Below are positions 1 to 7,427 of a DNA stretch of 64,000 bases, piece after piece. Source of the stretch: Actinorhabdospora filicis (GTDB lineage: Bacteria > Actinomycetota > Actinomycetes > Mycobacteriales > Micromonosporaceae); the NCBI RefSeq assembly GCF_030269765.1, contig NZ_BSTX01000002.1, positions 1,549,259-1,613,258 of the forward strand. Direction: 5' to 3'. How positions within the stretch are numbered: the first letter of the stretch is position 1; every line of letters begins with the position of its first letter. Both the position numbers and the translations under genes were made by a program. The notes beneath the pieces are model-generated. The model saw only the letters and a program-made list of their open reading frames with translations, made no database searches and was not told the origin of the DNA.

Positions 1-406
1 CGTCGAGGCGCCCGCCGCGTTTCCAGCCGGCCACGGTGCCGATGAGGGAGCCCAGCAGGAACGCCAGGACGGTGGTGACGCCGACGAGCCCGAGGGTCCA
101 GGGCAGCGCCTCGCCGATGATGGTGGTGACGGGGACGCCGAGGCTGCCGCCGATGGACACTCCCCAGTGGCCGGTGACCATGTTGCCGAGGTAGTCGACG
201 TACTGGACGGCGAGGTTCTCGTCGGGTTTGAAGCCGTAGGAGGTCAGTAGTTCCTGCAGCGCGGCCGGGGACAGCTTGTTGTGGGTGCGGTCGCGCAGGG
301 CCTGGAGCGGACTGCCGGGCATGAGCCTGGGCAGGAAGAAGTTGAGGGTGAGCGCGGCCCACAGGGTGAGCAGGAAGAATCCACCGCGCCTGAGCAGGTA
401 CCTCAC
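1..406 (-). CDS. ABC transporter permease, DppB/OppB type (partial, N-terminal part)
   Basis: The 135 visible residues start VRYLLRRGG and form a short cytoplasmic stretch, a first membrane helix (about residues 8-26), an extracytoplasmic loop and the start of a second helix (TVLAFLLGSLIGTVAGW, about 107-127). This is the N-terminal layout of peptide/nickel/oligosaccharide importer permeases (BPD_transp_1). The rest lies beyond the left window edge. I chose the GTG at 404-406 because AAGGGG lies just upstream. The gene is the third in a minus-strand unit after the ROK kinase and the binding protein, so it likely forms the membrane channel for the ligand bound by that protein. The substrate cannot be read from the sequence. 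Confidence 0.85.
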   Translation of the reverse strand, partial: MRYLLRRGGFFLLTLWAALTLNFFLPRLMPGSPLQALRDRTHNKLSPAALQELLTSYGFKPDENLAVQYVDYLGNMVTGHWGVSIGGSLGVPVTTIIGEALPWTLGLVGVTTVLAFLLGSLIGTVAGWKRGGRLD

Positions 407-461
407 GTGCGCCCCTTCGAGGGGTGGCGGCCGGGAGCGTCGCCGCTCCCGGCCGGGGCGG

Positions 462-2159
462 TCACTTCTGGGCGGACTTGGAGTAGAGGTGCAGGAGCAC
501 CTGCCCGACGTCGGGGATGTTGAAGGCGGCCGGCTGCGCGTAGGGGTTCTGCGGGCTCGGCCAGCCGCGGATGTCGGAGGTGTTGTACTGGAACCAGTCG
601 ACCGATTCGGTCACCGGGATGATCGGGACGTCGCGGAGCATGAAGCCGCTGATCTCCTTGATGATCTGCACCTGCCCGGCGTCGTCGGCCGTGGGGTACT
701 TGTCGAAGAGCGCGTCGACGGCGGGGTTCTTGTACCGCTCGAAGTTGGTGGTGGCCTCGGTGCCGAGGGGCGCGGTGTTGGCCGAGTGCAGGATCTGCCG
801 CAGCTCGTAGTAGGGCGTGGGTCCACCGGCCTGGCCGTAGTAGGCGAGGTCGAAGTCGCCCTTGAAGAGCCGCTCGTTATAGGTCTGCTGGGCCAGGTCG
901 ACCACGGTCAGCTCGATGCCCACGGGCGCCAGCTGCTGCTTGATGACCGCCAGGGAGGCGTCCCAGTCGGTGTAGCCGGTGACGGTGATGACCGACAGCT
1001 TGAGCGGGTTGGACGGCGAGTAGCCCAGCCCGGACAGCAGCGAGGTCGCCCGCGCGGCGTCGGGCTTGTCGTATCCGGCGGAGGCCACGGCGGCGCCGTC
1101 GTAGTACTTCTGGAAGGTCGGCAGGACCACGCCGGTCTGGTTGGCGGCGGGCTGCTGGCCGCCCTCACCGATCTCGGCGACGCGGGCGCGGTCGATGGCC
1201 GAGGCGATCGCCTGCCGCACCTCCAGCTTGCTGGTCGCCGCGTGGGAGGGGTCGAGGTTGGGGATGAGCGCCACGTTGGTCACCGGCGGCGACCAGGTGT
1301 GGTTGTCGGGCGACTTGTTCAGGTAGAAGTTCTCGATGCCCGGGATGAACTGGCTGCCCCACTGGGCCTTGCCGCTGGCCAGGTCCTGGTTGGCGGGCCC
1401 GTTGTCCAGGTAGGCGGGGTACTGGACCTTCTGGATGTAGGGCTTGCCGGGCTGCCAGTAGGACGGGTTGGCCACGTACTGGATGTTGTTGGCGGTGCAG
1501 GGGTCGACCTTGAAGGGGCCCGTGCCCACCGGGTTCGGGTTCGCCCAGGTCGCCGGGGACGCCGCGGCCTCACCGGCGCCGAACACGTGCTTGGGGACGA
1601 TGACGACCTGGTTGGCGAAGTTGAAGAAGTACGGCTGGGCGGCCTGCGCGAAGGAGAGAGTGACCTTGTTGCCCTCGCCCTTGACGCTCTGCAGGCCCGC
1701 GCCCGTCCACAGGGCGTACAGGTCGGTGGCGGGTTCCTTCTTCATCAGCTCGAAGGTGAACACCACGTCGTCGGCGGTGAGCGGCTGCCCGTCGTTCCAC
1801 TTCACGCCGTCGCGGACGGTGAAGACGATGGAGGTCTTCTCGGCGTTCCACTCGTAGGAGGAGGCCAGCATCGGCGTCTCGGCCTGGTCCTGGAGCAGGT
1901 TGACGAACACGAGGGGCTCGTAGACGAACCCGTTCGAGGTCTGGTTCACCGCCGGGTTGAAGGGGTTGAACTGGCAGGTCCAGGTCTGGCCGGTCACGTT
2001 GGCGATGGTGACCGAGCCGCCCTGCTTGTGCGGGCCCATGTCGGCGGCGATGTCCTCCGACGAGTCGGGGGTGGGCTGCTGCTTGGACGGCGAGCAGGCC
2101 GTGGCGGCCAGGGCGAGCGCGAGCGCGACCAGGGCCGGGACGAGCTTGGTGCGTCTCAT
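462..2159 (-). CDS. ABC transporter substrate-binding lipoprotein, family 5
   Basis: The protein has 565 residues. Its signal peptide has a basic start (MRRTK), a hydrophobic stretch and a lipobox ending at Cys22 (AATAC), so it should be a lipoprotein on the outer membrane face. The body matches the SBP_bac_5 (DppA/OppA) family, with motifs such as FTVRDGVKWNDGQPLTADDVV and KLEVRQAIASAIDR. Start ATG at 2159 is preceded by AGAGAGGAA. Family 5 proteins bind peptides, nickel or oligosaccharides. The ROK kinase gene 34 bp upstream and the divergent ROK repressor make a sugar ligand plausible, but that is inference. The permease gene follows 55 bp downstream. Confidence 0.93.
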   Translation of the reverse strand: MRRTKLVPALVALALALAATACSPSKQQPTPDSSEDIAADMGPHKQGGSVTIANVTGQTWTCQFNPFNPAVNQTSNGFVYEPLVFVNLLQDQAETPMLASSYEWNAEKTSIVFTVRDGVKWNDGQPLTADDVVFTFELMKKEPATDLYALWTGAGLQSVKGEGNKVTLSFAQAAQPYFFNFANQVVIVPKHVFGAGEAAASPATWANPNPVGTGPFKVDPCTANNIQYVANPSYWQPGKPYIQKVQYPAYLDNGPANQDLASGKAQWGSQFIPGIENFYLNKSPDNHTWSPPVTNVALIPNLDPSHAATSKLEVRQAIASAIDRARVAEIGEGGQQPAANQTGVVLPTFQKYYDGAAVASAGYDKPDAARATSLLSGLGYSPSNPLKLSVITVTGYTDWDASLAVIKQQLAPVGIELTVVDLAQQTYNERLFKGDFDLAYYGQAGGPTPYYELRQILHSANTAPLGTEATTNFERYKNPAVDALFDKYPTADDAGQVQIIKEISGFMLRDVPIIPVTESVDWFQYNTSDIRGWPSPQNPYAQPAAFNIPDVGQVLLHLYSKSAQK

Positions 2160-2193
2160 CGGGCGTTCCTCTCTGCGGGAGCGGGGTGGGGAC

Positions 2194-3075
2194 TCAGACG
2201 GCGGCGAGGGCGAGCGCGAGCGCGCCGCGCAGCGGGCCGTCGAACGGGTAGCGGGCGGGCACGAGTTCGGGCGGGTACGGGACGGCGGCGTCCAGCGCCC
2301 GGCGCAGTCCGTCGTGGAGGTGCCGCCAGGACCGCACCATCCCGCCGCCGACGGCGATGCGCGCCGGGTCGACGGCGATGGCGAGGTTGACCAGGTGGAA
2401 GGCGAGTTCGCCGACGAAGGCGCCGAGGAGGCGCCCGACGGCGGGGTCGCCGGAGTCGAGGGCGGCGCCGAGGTGGGGCGCGGCGGGACGCAGGGCGGCG
2501 GCGCCTTCGGCGAGCGCGCGGCCGCTCACGGTGTCCTCCAGCGGCACGCGGCCGTTCGGGGGGACGCCGACGTCGGCGAGCGCGCGGAGGTTGTAGCCGA
2601 TCTCGCCGGAGGCGCCGTTGCGGCCGTTGAGGACCACGCCGCCGGCGACGATCGCGACGGCGAGGCCGGTGCCGAGGTTGAGGTAGAGGCCGGGGTCGCA
2701 GCCGGCGAGCGCGCCGGATCCGGCCTCGATCCCGGCGGCGGCCTTGACGTCGGTGACGACGCGGACGGCGGCGCCCTCGAAGGCCGCGCCGAGTTCGCGG
2801 GCCAGCGCCAGATGCTCCCAGCCGGGGACGGCGGGGGCGAGGTCGACTCCGCCGTCGCCGGGGATGCCGAAGGTGGCGGCGCCTACGGCGGCGGGTAACC
2901 GGCCGGCGAGCAGTTCGCGGGCGGCGGCCACGGTCCGTGTGAAGACGGCCCGCGCGCCTTCGGCGGGGCGGGTGGGGATCGTGACCGAGCCGAGCCGCGC
3001 GCCGCCGGCGTCGCAGACCGCGAGGGCGATTTTCGTGCCCCCGAAGTCGAGGCCGAGCACGACCGGTTCGGACAT
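2194..3075 (-). CDS. ROK family sugar kinase
   Basis: The protein has 293 residues. The ATP-binding phosphate-1 motif DFGGTK is at residues 10-15, and a second glycine-rich phosphate motif (NLGTGLAVAI) follows in the middle. The usual catalytic Asp appears in a modified context (VTDVKAAAG instead of xNDxNAAA). The Cys cluster (CxCGxxGC) that binds zinc in most ROK proteins is absent after NGASGEIGY, so this is an atypical member. ROK kinases phosphorylate glucose, N-acetylglucosamine, N-acetylmannosamine or related sugars; which one cannot be told here. It is first in the minus-strand unit with the importer genes and is transcribed away from the ROK repressor. The start is supported by GGGAG 6 nt upstream. 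Confidence 0.9.
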   Translation of the reverse strand: MSEPVVLGLDFGGTKIALAVCDAGGARLGSVTIPTRPAEGARAVFTRTVAAARELLAGRLPAAVGAATFGIPGDGGVDLAPAVPGWEHLALARELGAAFEGAAVRVVTDVKAAAGIEAGSGALAGCDPGLYLNLGTGLAVAIVAGGVVLNGRNGASGEIGYNLRALADVGVPPNGRVPLEDTVSGRALAEGAAALRPAAPHLGAALDSGDPAVGRLLGAFVGELAFHLVNLAIAVDPARIAVGGGMVRSWRHLHDGLRRALDAAVPYPPELVPARYPFDGPLRGALALALAAV

Positions 3076-3104
3076 GCGATCTCCCGATGGCTTGTGGCGA
3101 TTGA

Positions 3105-3126
3105 TGGTTAGGGAAGTAAACTACCA
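3105..3126. promoter_or_regulatory. Candidate ROK-repressor operator in the divergent intergenic region
   Basis: TGGTTAGGGAAGTAAACTACC plus A reads as an imperfect inverted repeat (outer arms TGGTtAG and CTACCA) and resembles the GTTAGGAAA/TTTCCTAAC-type sites of actinobacterial ROK regulators. It lies 30 bp upstream of the kinase start and 78 bp upstream of the repressor start, so one bound repressor could control both directions. Assignment is by position and resemblance only. Confidence 0.6.
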
Positions 3127-3203
3127 ACGGCCGCGAAACGCAAGGGGCTACCGTGAGCCGCCCCGCGTGATCATCGGCGGGGGACGGACGAAGTGGAGGA
3201 CCA

Positions 3204-4430
3204 GTGGACGGCAGCACCGGCGGATCGCCCGCGAGACAGGGGTCGATCCGGGCGATGAACGAGCGGCTCCTGCTCGACCACATCCGCCGCGGCGAGGGCG
3301 TCTCGCGCGCCGACCTCGCCCGCGTCACGGGCCTGTCCAAGCCCACCGTCTCGGTGGCGCTGGCCAACCTGGAGCGCGCCGGGCTGGTCCGCTCCGCCGG
3401 CATCCGCACCGGCGTGCCGGGACCGGCCGCCGTCCTCTACGAGCTGCGCCCCGAGGCCGGGTTCGTGCTCGGGCTCGACGTGGGACGCCAGTTCCTGCGC
3501 GCGGCGATCTGCGACTTCACCGGCGCCGTCCGCGCCCGCGCCACCGTCAAGGCCCGCGCCACCAGCCCCGGGCGCCTGGCCGGGCTCGCCGAACTCGCCG
3601 GGGGCCTGTACGCCGAGGTCGGCATCGGCCCCGGCGACATCACCCAGACCGTGCTGGGCACCCCGGGCGTCCACGACGCCCGCCGCGACGTCCTCGACCT
3701 GGCCGGGTCCCTGCCCGGCTGGGACAAGCCCCTCGTGCTGGCCGAGCTGCGCCGCGCCTTCGGCGAGAACCTCATGGTGGAGAACGACGTGGACGCCGCC
3801 GCGCTCGCCGAGCGCGCGCACGGCCATGGCCGCGAGGTGGACAGCTTCGCGTTCGTCTCGGTCGGCACCGGCATCGGCATGGGCCTGGTCCTCAATGGGC
3901 GCCTGCACCGGGGCGCGCACGGCGCCGCCGGCGAGATCGGGTACCTGCCGCTGGGCGACGCCGAGACCACCGACACCCGCGACGCCCGGCGCCGCGGCGG
4001 TCTGGAGGCCGCGGCCTCGGCCGCCGGGATCGTGCGCGCGGCCCGCCGCAACGGCATGCGCGGGGCGGCCTCGGCCCGGCACGTGTTCGCCGCCGCCGAC
4101 AAGGGCGACGCGACCGCCGCCCGGGTGGTCGCCGAGGAGGCCCGGCTGATCGCCAAGGCCATCTGCTCGGTGGTGGCCGTGGTGGACCCGGAGCTGGTGG
4201 TGCTGGGCGGCGGCGTCGGCCAGGCCGCCGGGTTCCTCGGCGCGATCTCGCGCGAGCTGCGCCGGATCGCGCCGGTGCTGCCCGAACTGCGGGTCAGCGC
4301 GCTGGGGGTGGACGCCGTGGTGGACGGCTGCCTCGTCGCGGGGGCCGACCGCGCCTGGAGCGCGGTGGCGGCGGTCCTGGAGAACGGTGAGGAGGGCGCG
4401 CCCGGTCCGGCCGGTAAACAGGTTTCCTAA
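3204..4430 (+). CDS. ROK family transcriptional repressor
   Basis: The protein has 408 residues. An N-terminal winged helix-turn-helix (residues about 20-65, with SRADLARVTGLSKPTVS) is fused to a ROK domain starting at GLDVGRQFLRAAI. This is the NagC/XylR-like layout of sugar-responsive repressors, whose ligand releases DNA. As in the neighbouring kinase, the zinc-binding Cys motif is missing: after AAGEIGY comes an Arg/Asp-rich segment with no cysteines. Start GTG 3204 is preceded by GTGGAGGA. The gene is divergent from the kinase/importer unit and most likely controls it. A second operator-like sequence overlaps its own stop codon. Confidence 0.92.
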   Translation: MDGSTGGSPARQGSIRAMNERLLLDHIRRGEGVSRADLARVTGLSKPTVSVALANLERAGLVRSAGIRTGVPGPAAVLYELRPEAGFVLGLDVGRQFLRAAICDFTGAVRARATVKARATSPGRLAGLAELAGGLYAEVGIGPGDITQTVLGTPGVHDARRDVLDLAGSLPGWDKPLVLAELRRAFGENLMVENDVDAAALAERAHGHGREVDSFAFVSVGTGIGMGLVLNGRLHRGAHGAAGEIGYLPLGDAETTDTRDARRRGGLEAAASAAGIVRAARRNGMRGAASARHVFAAADKGDATAARVVAEEARLIAKAICSVVAVVDPELVVLGGGVGQAAGFLGAISRELRRIAPVLPELRVSALGVDAVVDGCLVAGADRAWSAVAAVLENGEEGAPGPAGKQVS

Positions 4431-4431
4431 C
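4412..4431. promoter_or_regulatory. Second ROK-operator-like palindrome at the end of the repressor gene
   Basis: GGTAAACAGGTTTCCTAAC is an imperfect palindrome (GGTAAAC and GTTTCC arms) carrying the TTTCCTAAC half-site typical of ROK operators. It includes the TAA stop of the repressor gene (4428-4430) and lies about 160 bp before the small Cys-rich peptide genes. It could be an auxiliary site for looping with the upstream operator, or chance. Confidence 0.35.
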
Positions 4432-4541
4432 GATCAACCGGCCCTTGCCCTCGAAACGGACACCGGACCCCAAGAGTGACGAGCGCCACTTTCGGGAAAT
4501 ATCCGGAAGACTTTTATATAAGCGCTATACGGACCCATGTG

Positions 4542-4577
4542 CGCTCGATCCATAGGTTGATGATCATCGATCGAGCG
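4542..4577 (+). promoter_or_regulatory. Inverted repeat in the leader of the Cys-rich peptide genes
   Basis: CGCTCGATC (4542-4550) and GATCGAGCG (4569-4577) are perfect 9-bp arms with an 18-nt spacer, directly before the Shine-Dalgarno GGGAG. An AT-rich island with TATATAAG (about 4515-4522) and TATACG lies just upstream and probably holds the promoter. The hairpin may be a 5'-UTR structure or a regulator site. Confidence 0.45.
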
Positions 4578-4591
4578 ATGGGAGCGAGATG

Positions 4592-4804
4592 ATGATCAGG
4601 GTTCTCGGCAGGGCGGCCGACTCCGTCCTGGGACGGCTGGTGCCGAAGGCCTCGGCCAGCGCCGACACGAGCTGGACCGAGTGGTGCGGCCCCTGCCAGT
4701 GGATCGACGCGTTCGGCAACTACGCCCGCCCGTTCAAGACGTGCCACGTCGTCGGCGGCACCAGCGGCTGCACGCCGTGCAACACCCTCCGGGTCGGGTG
4801 CTGA
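4592..4804 (+). CDS. Small cysteine-rich peptide 1 (paralogue of the next gene)
   Basis: I do not recognise a named family. The 70-residue product has a short amphipathic N-terminal segment with two Arg/Asp-bearing turns and the motif GRLVPK, then an Ala/Ser stretch (ASASA, 20-24), then a Cys/Trp-rich segment with cysteines at 32, 35, 51, 60, 63 and 70, including a CGPC pair. The ATG at 4592 is chosen over 4589 because its spacing from GGGAG is better and it aligns with the next gene. The second product shares the leader pattern RAADxxLxRLVPK and the ending C-x2-C-x6-C. A leader/core layout suggests a precursor peptide or a disulfide- or metal-binding mini-protein. No modification enzyme or exporter is adjacent. 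Confidence 0.75.
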   Translation: MIRVLGRAADSVLGRLVPKASASADTSWTEWCGPCQWIDAFGNYARPFKTCHVVGGTSGCTPCNTLRVGC

Positions 4805-4808
4805 GCCC

Positions 4809-5000
4809 GTGCGCGTCATTCGGGGAGCGGCCGACCGCCTGCTGAACCGCCTGGTCCCCAAGGGCACCGCCGCGGCGAGCGCGCAGGCGAGCTACTACGT
4901 CTTCTGCCACTGCGACGGGGTGCACGGCATGTGGAAGAACTGCTCGGTCGCCGGTTCCTGGTGCACCGAGTGCATCTACATCCGGACGCTCTGCGCCTGA
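4809..5000 (+). CDS. Small cysteine-rich peptide 2 (paralogue of the previous gene)
   Basis: The 63-residue product is unrecognised but clearly paralogous to the peptide encoded 4 bp upstream: it has the same amphipathic start with GAADRLLNRLVPK, an Ala/Ser spacer (TAAASA), and six cysteines at 33, 35, 45, 52, 55 and 62. The last three have the same spacing, C-x2-C-x6-C, while the central region has diverged in length and sequence. It starts at GTG 4809 with no clear Shine-Dalgarno, so it is probably translationally coupled to the first gene. A strong hairpin follows 5 bp after the stop, which makes the pair a closed two-gene transcript. Confidence 0.72.
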   Translation: MRVIRGAADRLLNRLVPKGTAAASAQASYYVFCHCDGVHGMWKNCSVAGSWCTECIYIRTLCA

Positions 5001-5005
5001 GCGCA

Positions 5006-5043
5006 CCGAAGGGGGTGACGCCACCGGGCGTCACCCCCTTCGG
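5006..5043. terminator. Strong bidirectional hairpin terminator
   Basis: A perfect 17-bp stem (5006-5022 and 5027-5043, CCGAAGGGGGTGACGCC and its complement) with a 4-nt loop separates the convergent peptide genes and the AhpD-like gene. There is no U-run, as is common in actinobacteria. Confidence 0.85.
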
Positions 5044-5052
5044 GGCTTCCGG

Positions 5053-5529
5053 CTATTCGGAGACGGGCCAGGTCCGGGTGGACACGCCGATCATGTTCCA
5101 CGCGTTGATCGTGACGATCAGGCTCACCAGCGCACCGATCTCCTCCGGGGTGAACACCTCGGCGACCACCGCGTAGTCCTCGTCGGGCACGTGCGTCACC
5201 GACTGCTTCACCAGGCTCTCGGTGAAGGCCAGCGCGGCGCGCTCGCGGGCGGTGAAGAAGGGCGACTCGCGCCAGACGGCCACCGCGTTGATCCGCTTGA
5301 CCGACTCCCCGGCCGTGGCCGCGTCCCCACTGTGGAGGTCGGCGCAGTAGGAGCAGCCGTTCATCTGGGACGCCCGCAGCCGCACCAGCTCGCGCAGCCC
5401 GGCGGGGAAGTCCACCGCGTCGAGCTGGCGCTTGGAGGCGTTGTCCAGGTGCGCCATCGCCTTGGAGAAGATCGCGGCGCTGGCGTCGAAGTCGAGGCGG
5501 ACGGGAATCGTCACACGCTCATCGGTCAT
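5053..5529 (-). CDS. AhpD-like / carboxymuconolactone decarboxylase family protein
   Basis: The protein has 158 residues. The conserved CxxC-H motif of the AhpD/CMD fold is visible (GCSYCADLHSGDA), with a preceding helix LRELVRLRASQMN. Members act as thiol-dependent peroxidases or related redox proteins; the pair of cysteines three apart plus His supports the peroxidase-like type. The C-terminal part (FTPEEIGALVSLIVTINAWN) completes the domain. The gene is monocistronic, bounded by the hairpin downstream and the pnuC promoter region upstream. Start ATG 5529 has GAGGAGAC upstream. Its electron donor cannot be read from the sequence. Confidence 0.88.
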   Translation of the reverse strand: MTDERVTIPVRLDFDASAAIFSKAMAHLDNASKRQLDAVDFPAGLRELVRLRASQMNGCSYCADLHSGDAATAGESVKRINAVAVWRESPFFTARERAALAFTESLVKQSVTHVPDEDYAVVAEVFTPEEIGALVSLIVTINAWNMIGVSTRTWPVSE

Positions 5530-5628
5530 GGTGTCTCCTCATATGGGGGCGACGGTCATCGCCGGCGGATGATCTTACGATCCGCCGCGCCTCCCGTGCG
5601 CGTCTCGCTGATCACACCGCTTTTCCCC

Positions 5629-5670
5629 TTGTGGGCCCGGCACTCCGCCTTTTATAGTCACTCTGACCAT
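5629..5670 (+). promoter_or_regulatory. pnuC promoter with NrtR-type operator
   Basis: TTGTGG (5629-5634) and TATAGT (5653-5658), spaced 18 bp, form a good housekeeping promoter. The palindrome ATAGTCA-CTC-TGACCAT (5654-5670, one mismatch) overlaps the -10. From memory, ATAGTCA-like arms are typical of actinobacterial NrtR sites. NrtR is encoded third in this operon, which fits autoregulated repression of NAD salvage. Confidence 0.72.
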
Positions 5671-5685
5671 TGAAAGGCGGCCGTG

Positions 5686-6315
5686 ATGGACCTCCTCCAG
5701 ACACCCCTCTTCACCCTCCTGGGCACCCCCGTCAGCTGGACGGAGGTGCTCGGCTTCGGCAGCGGCGCGATCTGCGTGTGGCTGGTGGCCCGCCAGCACA
5801 TCGCCAACTGGCCGGTCGGCATCGCCAACAACGTGTTCTTCATCCTGCTGTTCGCCACCAGCGGCCTCTACGCCGACGCCGCGCTCCAGCTGGTCTTCAT
5901 CGCCCTGGCCGCCTACGGCTGGTGGACGTGGGCGCGCGGCACCGGCCCGCGCGACGCCCTGCCCGTCCGGCGCACCACCCGCGGCGAGTGGATCGGGCTC
6001 GTGGCCGCCGGTGCGGCCGGGCTGCTCGGCCTGACGCTGCTGCTGGCCCACGCCACCGATTCCACGGTCCCGTTCTGGGACGCGCTGACCACGGTCCTGT
6101 CGCTGATGGCGACCTACGGCCAGTGCCGCAAGCGCCTGGAGTCGTGGTGGCTGTGGATCGCCGCCGACATCGTCTACGTGCCCCTCTACGCCTACAAGGG
6201 ACTGTTCCTGACCTCGCTGCTCTACGTCGGGTTCATGGTCCTGTGCGCCATCGGCCTGCGCGACTGGCGGCGCGACCTGCTCGCGGCCCGGACGGCCGAG
6301 GCGGTGGCGTCGTGA
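5686..6315 (+). CDS. pnuC: Nicotinamide riboside transporter PnuC
   Basis: The protein has 209 residues and about seven membrane helices. It carries the family signatures WPVGIANN near residue 45 and YGWWTWARG, matching PnuC facilitators, which import nicotinamide riboside (or, less often, NMN) for NAD salvage. I prefer ATG 5686 over GTG 5683 because AAGGCGG is then at normal distance. The stop overlaps the nadR start by 4 bp (GTGA), indicating translational coupling. Together with nadR, which phosphorylates and adenylates the imported riboside, it forms a complete NR-to-NAD route. The operator on its promoter suggests repression by the third gene product. Confidence 0.93.
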   Translation: MDLLQTPLFTLLGTPVSWTEVLGFGSGAICVWLVARQHIANWPVGIANNVFFILLFATSGLYADAALQLVFIALAAYGWWTWARGTGPRDALPVRRTTRGEWIGLVAAGAAGLLGLTLLLAHATDSTVPFWDALTTVLSLMATYGQCRKRLESWWLWIAADIVYVPLYAYKGLFLTSLLYVGFMVLCAIGLRDWRRDLLAARTAEAVAS

Positions 6316-7427
6316 GCCACGGCCTGGTCCTGGGCAAGTTCTATCCCCCGCACGCCGGGCACCACCACCTGATCCGCTCGGCGGCCGCGAAGTGCGATCA
6401 CCTCACCGTGCTGGTCTGCGCGTCCACGGTGGAGTCGATCCCCCTGGAGACGCGCGTGCGCTGGCTGCGGGAGGAGCACCCGGACGCCGAGGTCGTCGGC
6501 ACCGTCGACGACGTGCCCGTCGACTACGCCGACCCGGCGATCTGGGCGGCGCACATGGCGGTGTTCCGCGCCGCCGTGCCCGCGCCCGTCGACGTCGTCT
6601 TCACCTCCGAGCACTACGGCGACGAGCTGGCGCGCCGCTTCGGGGCCGTACACGTGCCCGTCGACCCGGCGCGCGGGACCTTCCCGGTCAGCGGCACCGC
6701 CGTCCGCGCCGACCCGGCGGCCAACTGGCACTTCCTGTCCCCCGCCGTCCGCGCCGGGCTGGCCCGCCGGGTGGTCGTGGTGGGCGCCGAGTCGACGGGC
6801 ACGACGACGATGGCGCGCGCCCTGGCTCGCCACTACCGCCGCCGGGGCGGCGCGTGGGCGTCCACGCGGTGGGTCCCGGAGTACGGGCGCGCCTACAGCG
6901 AGGAGAAGCTGACCGCGCTGCGCGCCGCCGACCCGGCGGCGACCTGGGCCGACGCGGAGTTCACCACCGGCGAGTTCCCGCTCATCGCCGCCCGCCAGAA
7001 CGCCGACGAGGACCGGGCCGCGCGGCTGGGCTCGCCGGTCCTGTTCTGCGACACCGACTCCTTCGCCACCTCCGTGTGGCACGAGCGCTACGTCGGCGGC
7101 CCGCACCCGGGCGTCCTGAAGATCGCCGAGGAGGCCGAGCACCACCTGTGGCTGCTCACCGACCACGTGGACGTGCCCTTCGAGGACGACGGCCTGCGCG
7201 ACGGCGAGCACCTGCGCCCGTGGATGACCGGCCGGTTCCGCGAGGAGCTGGAGCGCACCGGGCGTCCCCACATCCTGCTCACCGGCTCGCACCGCCGCCG
7301 GCTGGCCGCCGCCGTGCGCGCGGTGGACGCGCTGCTGGCCGGGTGGCGCTTCACCGCTCCACTCGCTGAAAGCGGGCTCCCGGAGCGCCGATACCCTGAG
7401 GGTGACGACGAGTCCGGAGCGGGATGA
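6312..7427 (+). CDS. nadR: Bifunctional NMN adenylyltransferase / ribosylnicotinamide kinase NadR
   Basis: The protein has 371 residues. The N-terminal nucleotidyltransferase domain has GKFYPPHAGHHHLI (residues 8-21, the HxGH-type ATP site) and the second motif FPVSGTAVR. The C-terminal kinase domain starts near residue 150 with the loop GAESTGTTT (158-166). In this loop the usual P-loop Lys is a Thr, so the kinase site deviates from the textbook GxxxxGKT. The protein converts nicotinamide riboside to NMN and NMN to NAD. Start GTG 6312 overlaps the pnuC stop and its own stop overlaps the nrtR start, so the three genes form one coupled operon. There is no N-terminal DNA-binding domain, unlike enterobacterial NadR. 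Confidence 0.92.
   Translation: MSHGLVLGKFYPPHAGHHHLIRSAAAKCDHLTVLVCASTVESIPLETRVRWLREEHPDAEVVGTVDDVPVDYADPAIWAAHMAVFRAAVPAPVDVVFTSEHYGDELARRFGAVHVPVDPARGTFPVSGTAVRADPAANWHFLSPAVRAGLARRVVVVGAESTGTTTMARALARHYRRRGGAWASTRWVPEYGRAYSEEKLTALRAADPAATWADAEFTTGEFPLIAARQNADEDRAARLGSPVLFCDTDSFATSVWHERYVGGPHPGVLKIAEEAEHHLWLLTDHVDVPFEDDGLRDGEHLRPWMTGRFREELERTGRPHILLTGSHRRRLAAAVRAVDALLAGWRFTAPLAESGLPERRYPEGDDESGAG

Noticed and set aside
276..2390. Long open frame on the plus strand opposite the binding-protein gene
   Set aside because: Gly/Val/Arg-rich antisense shadow caused by high GC; no family pattern, and the minus-strand lipoprotein is clear.
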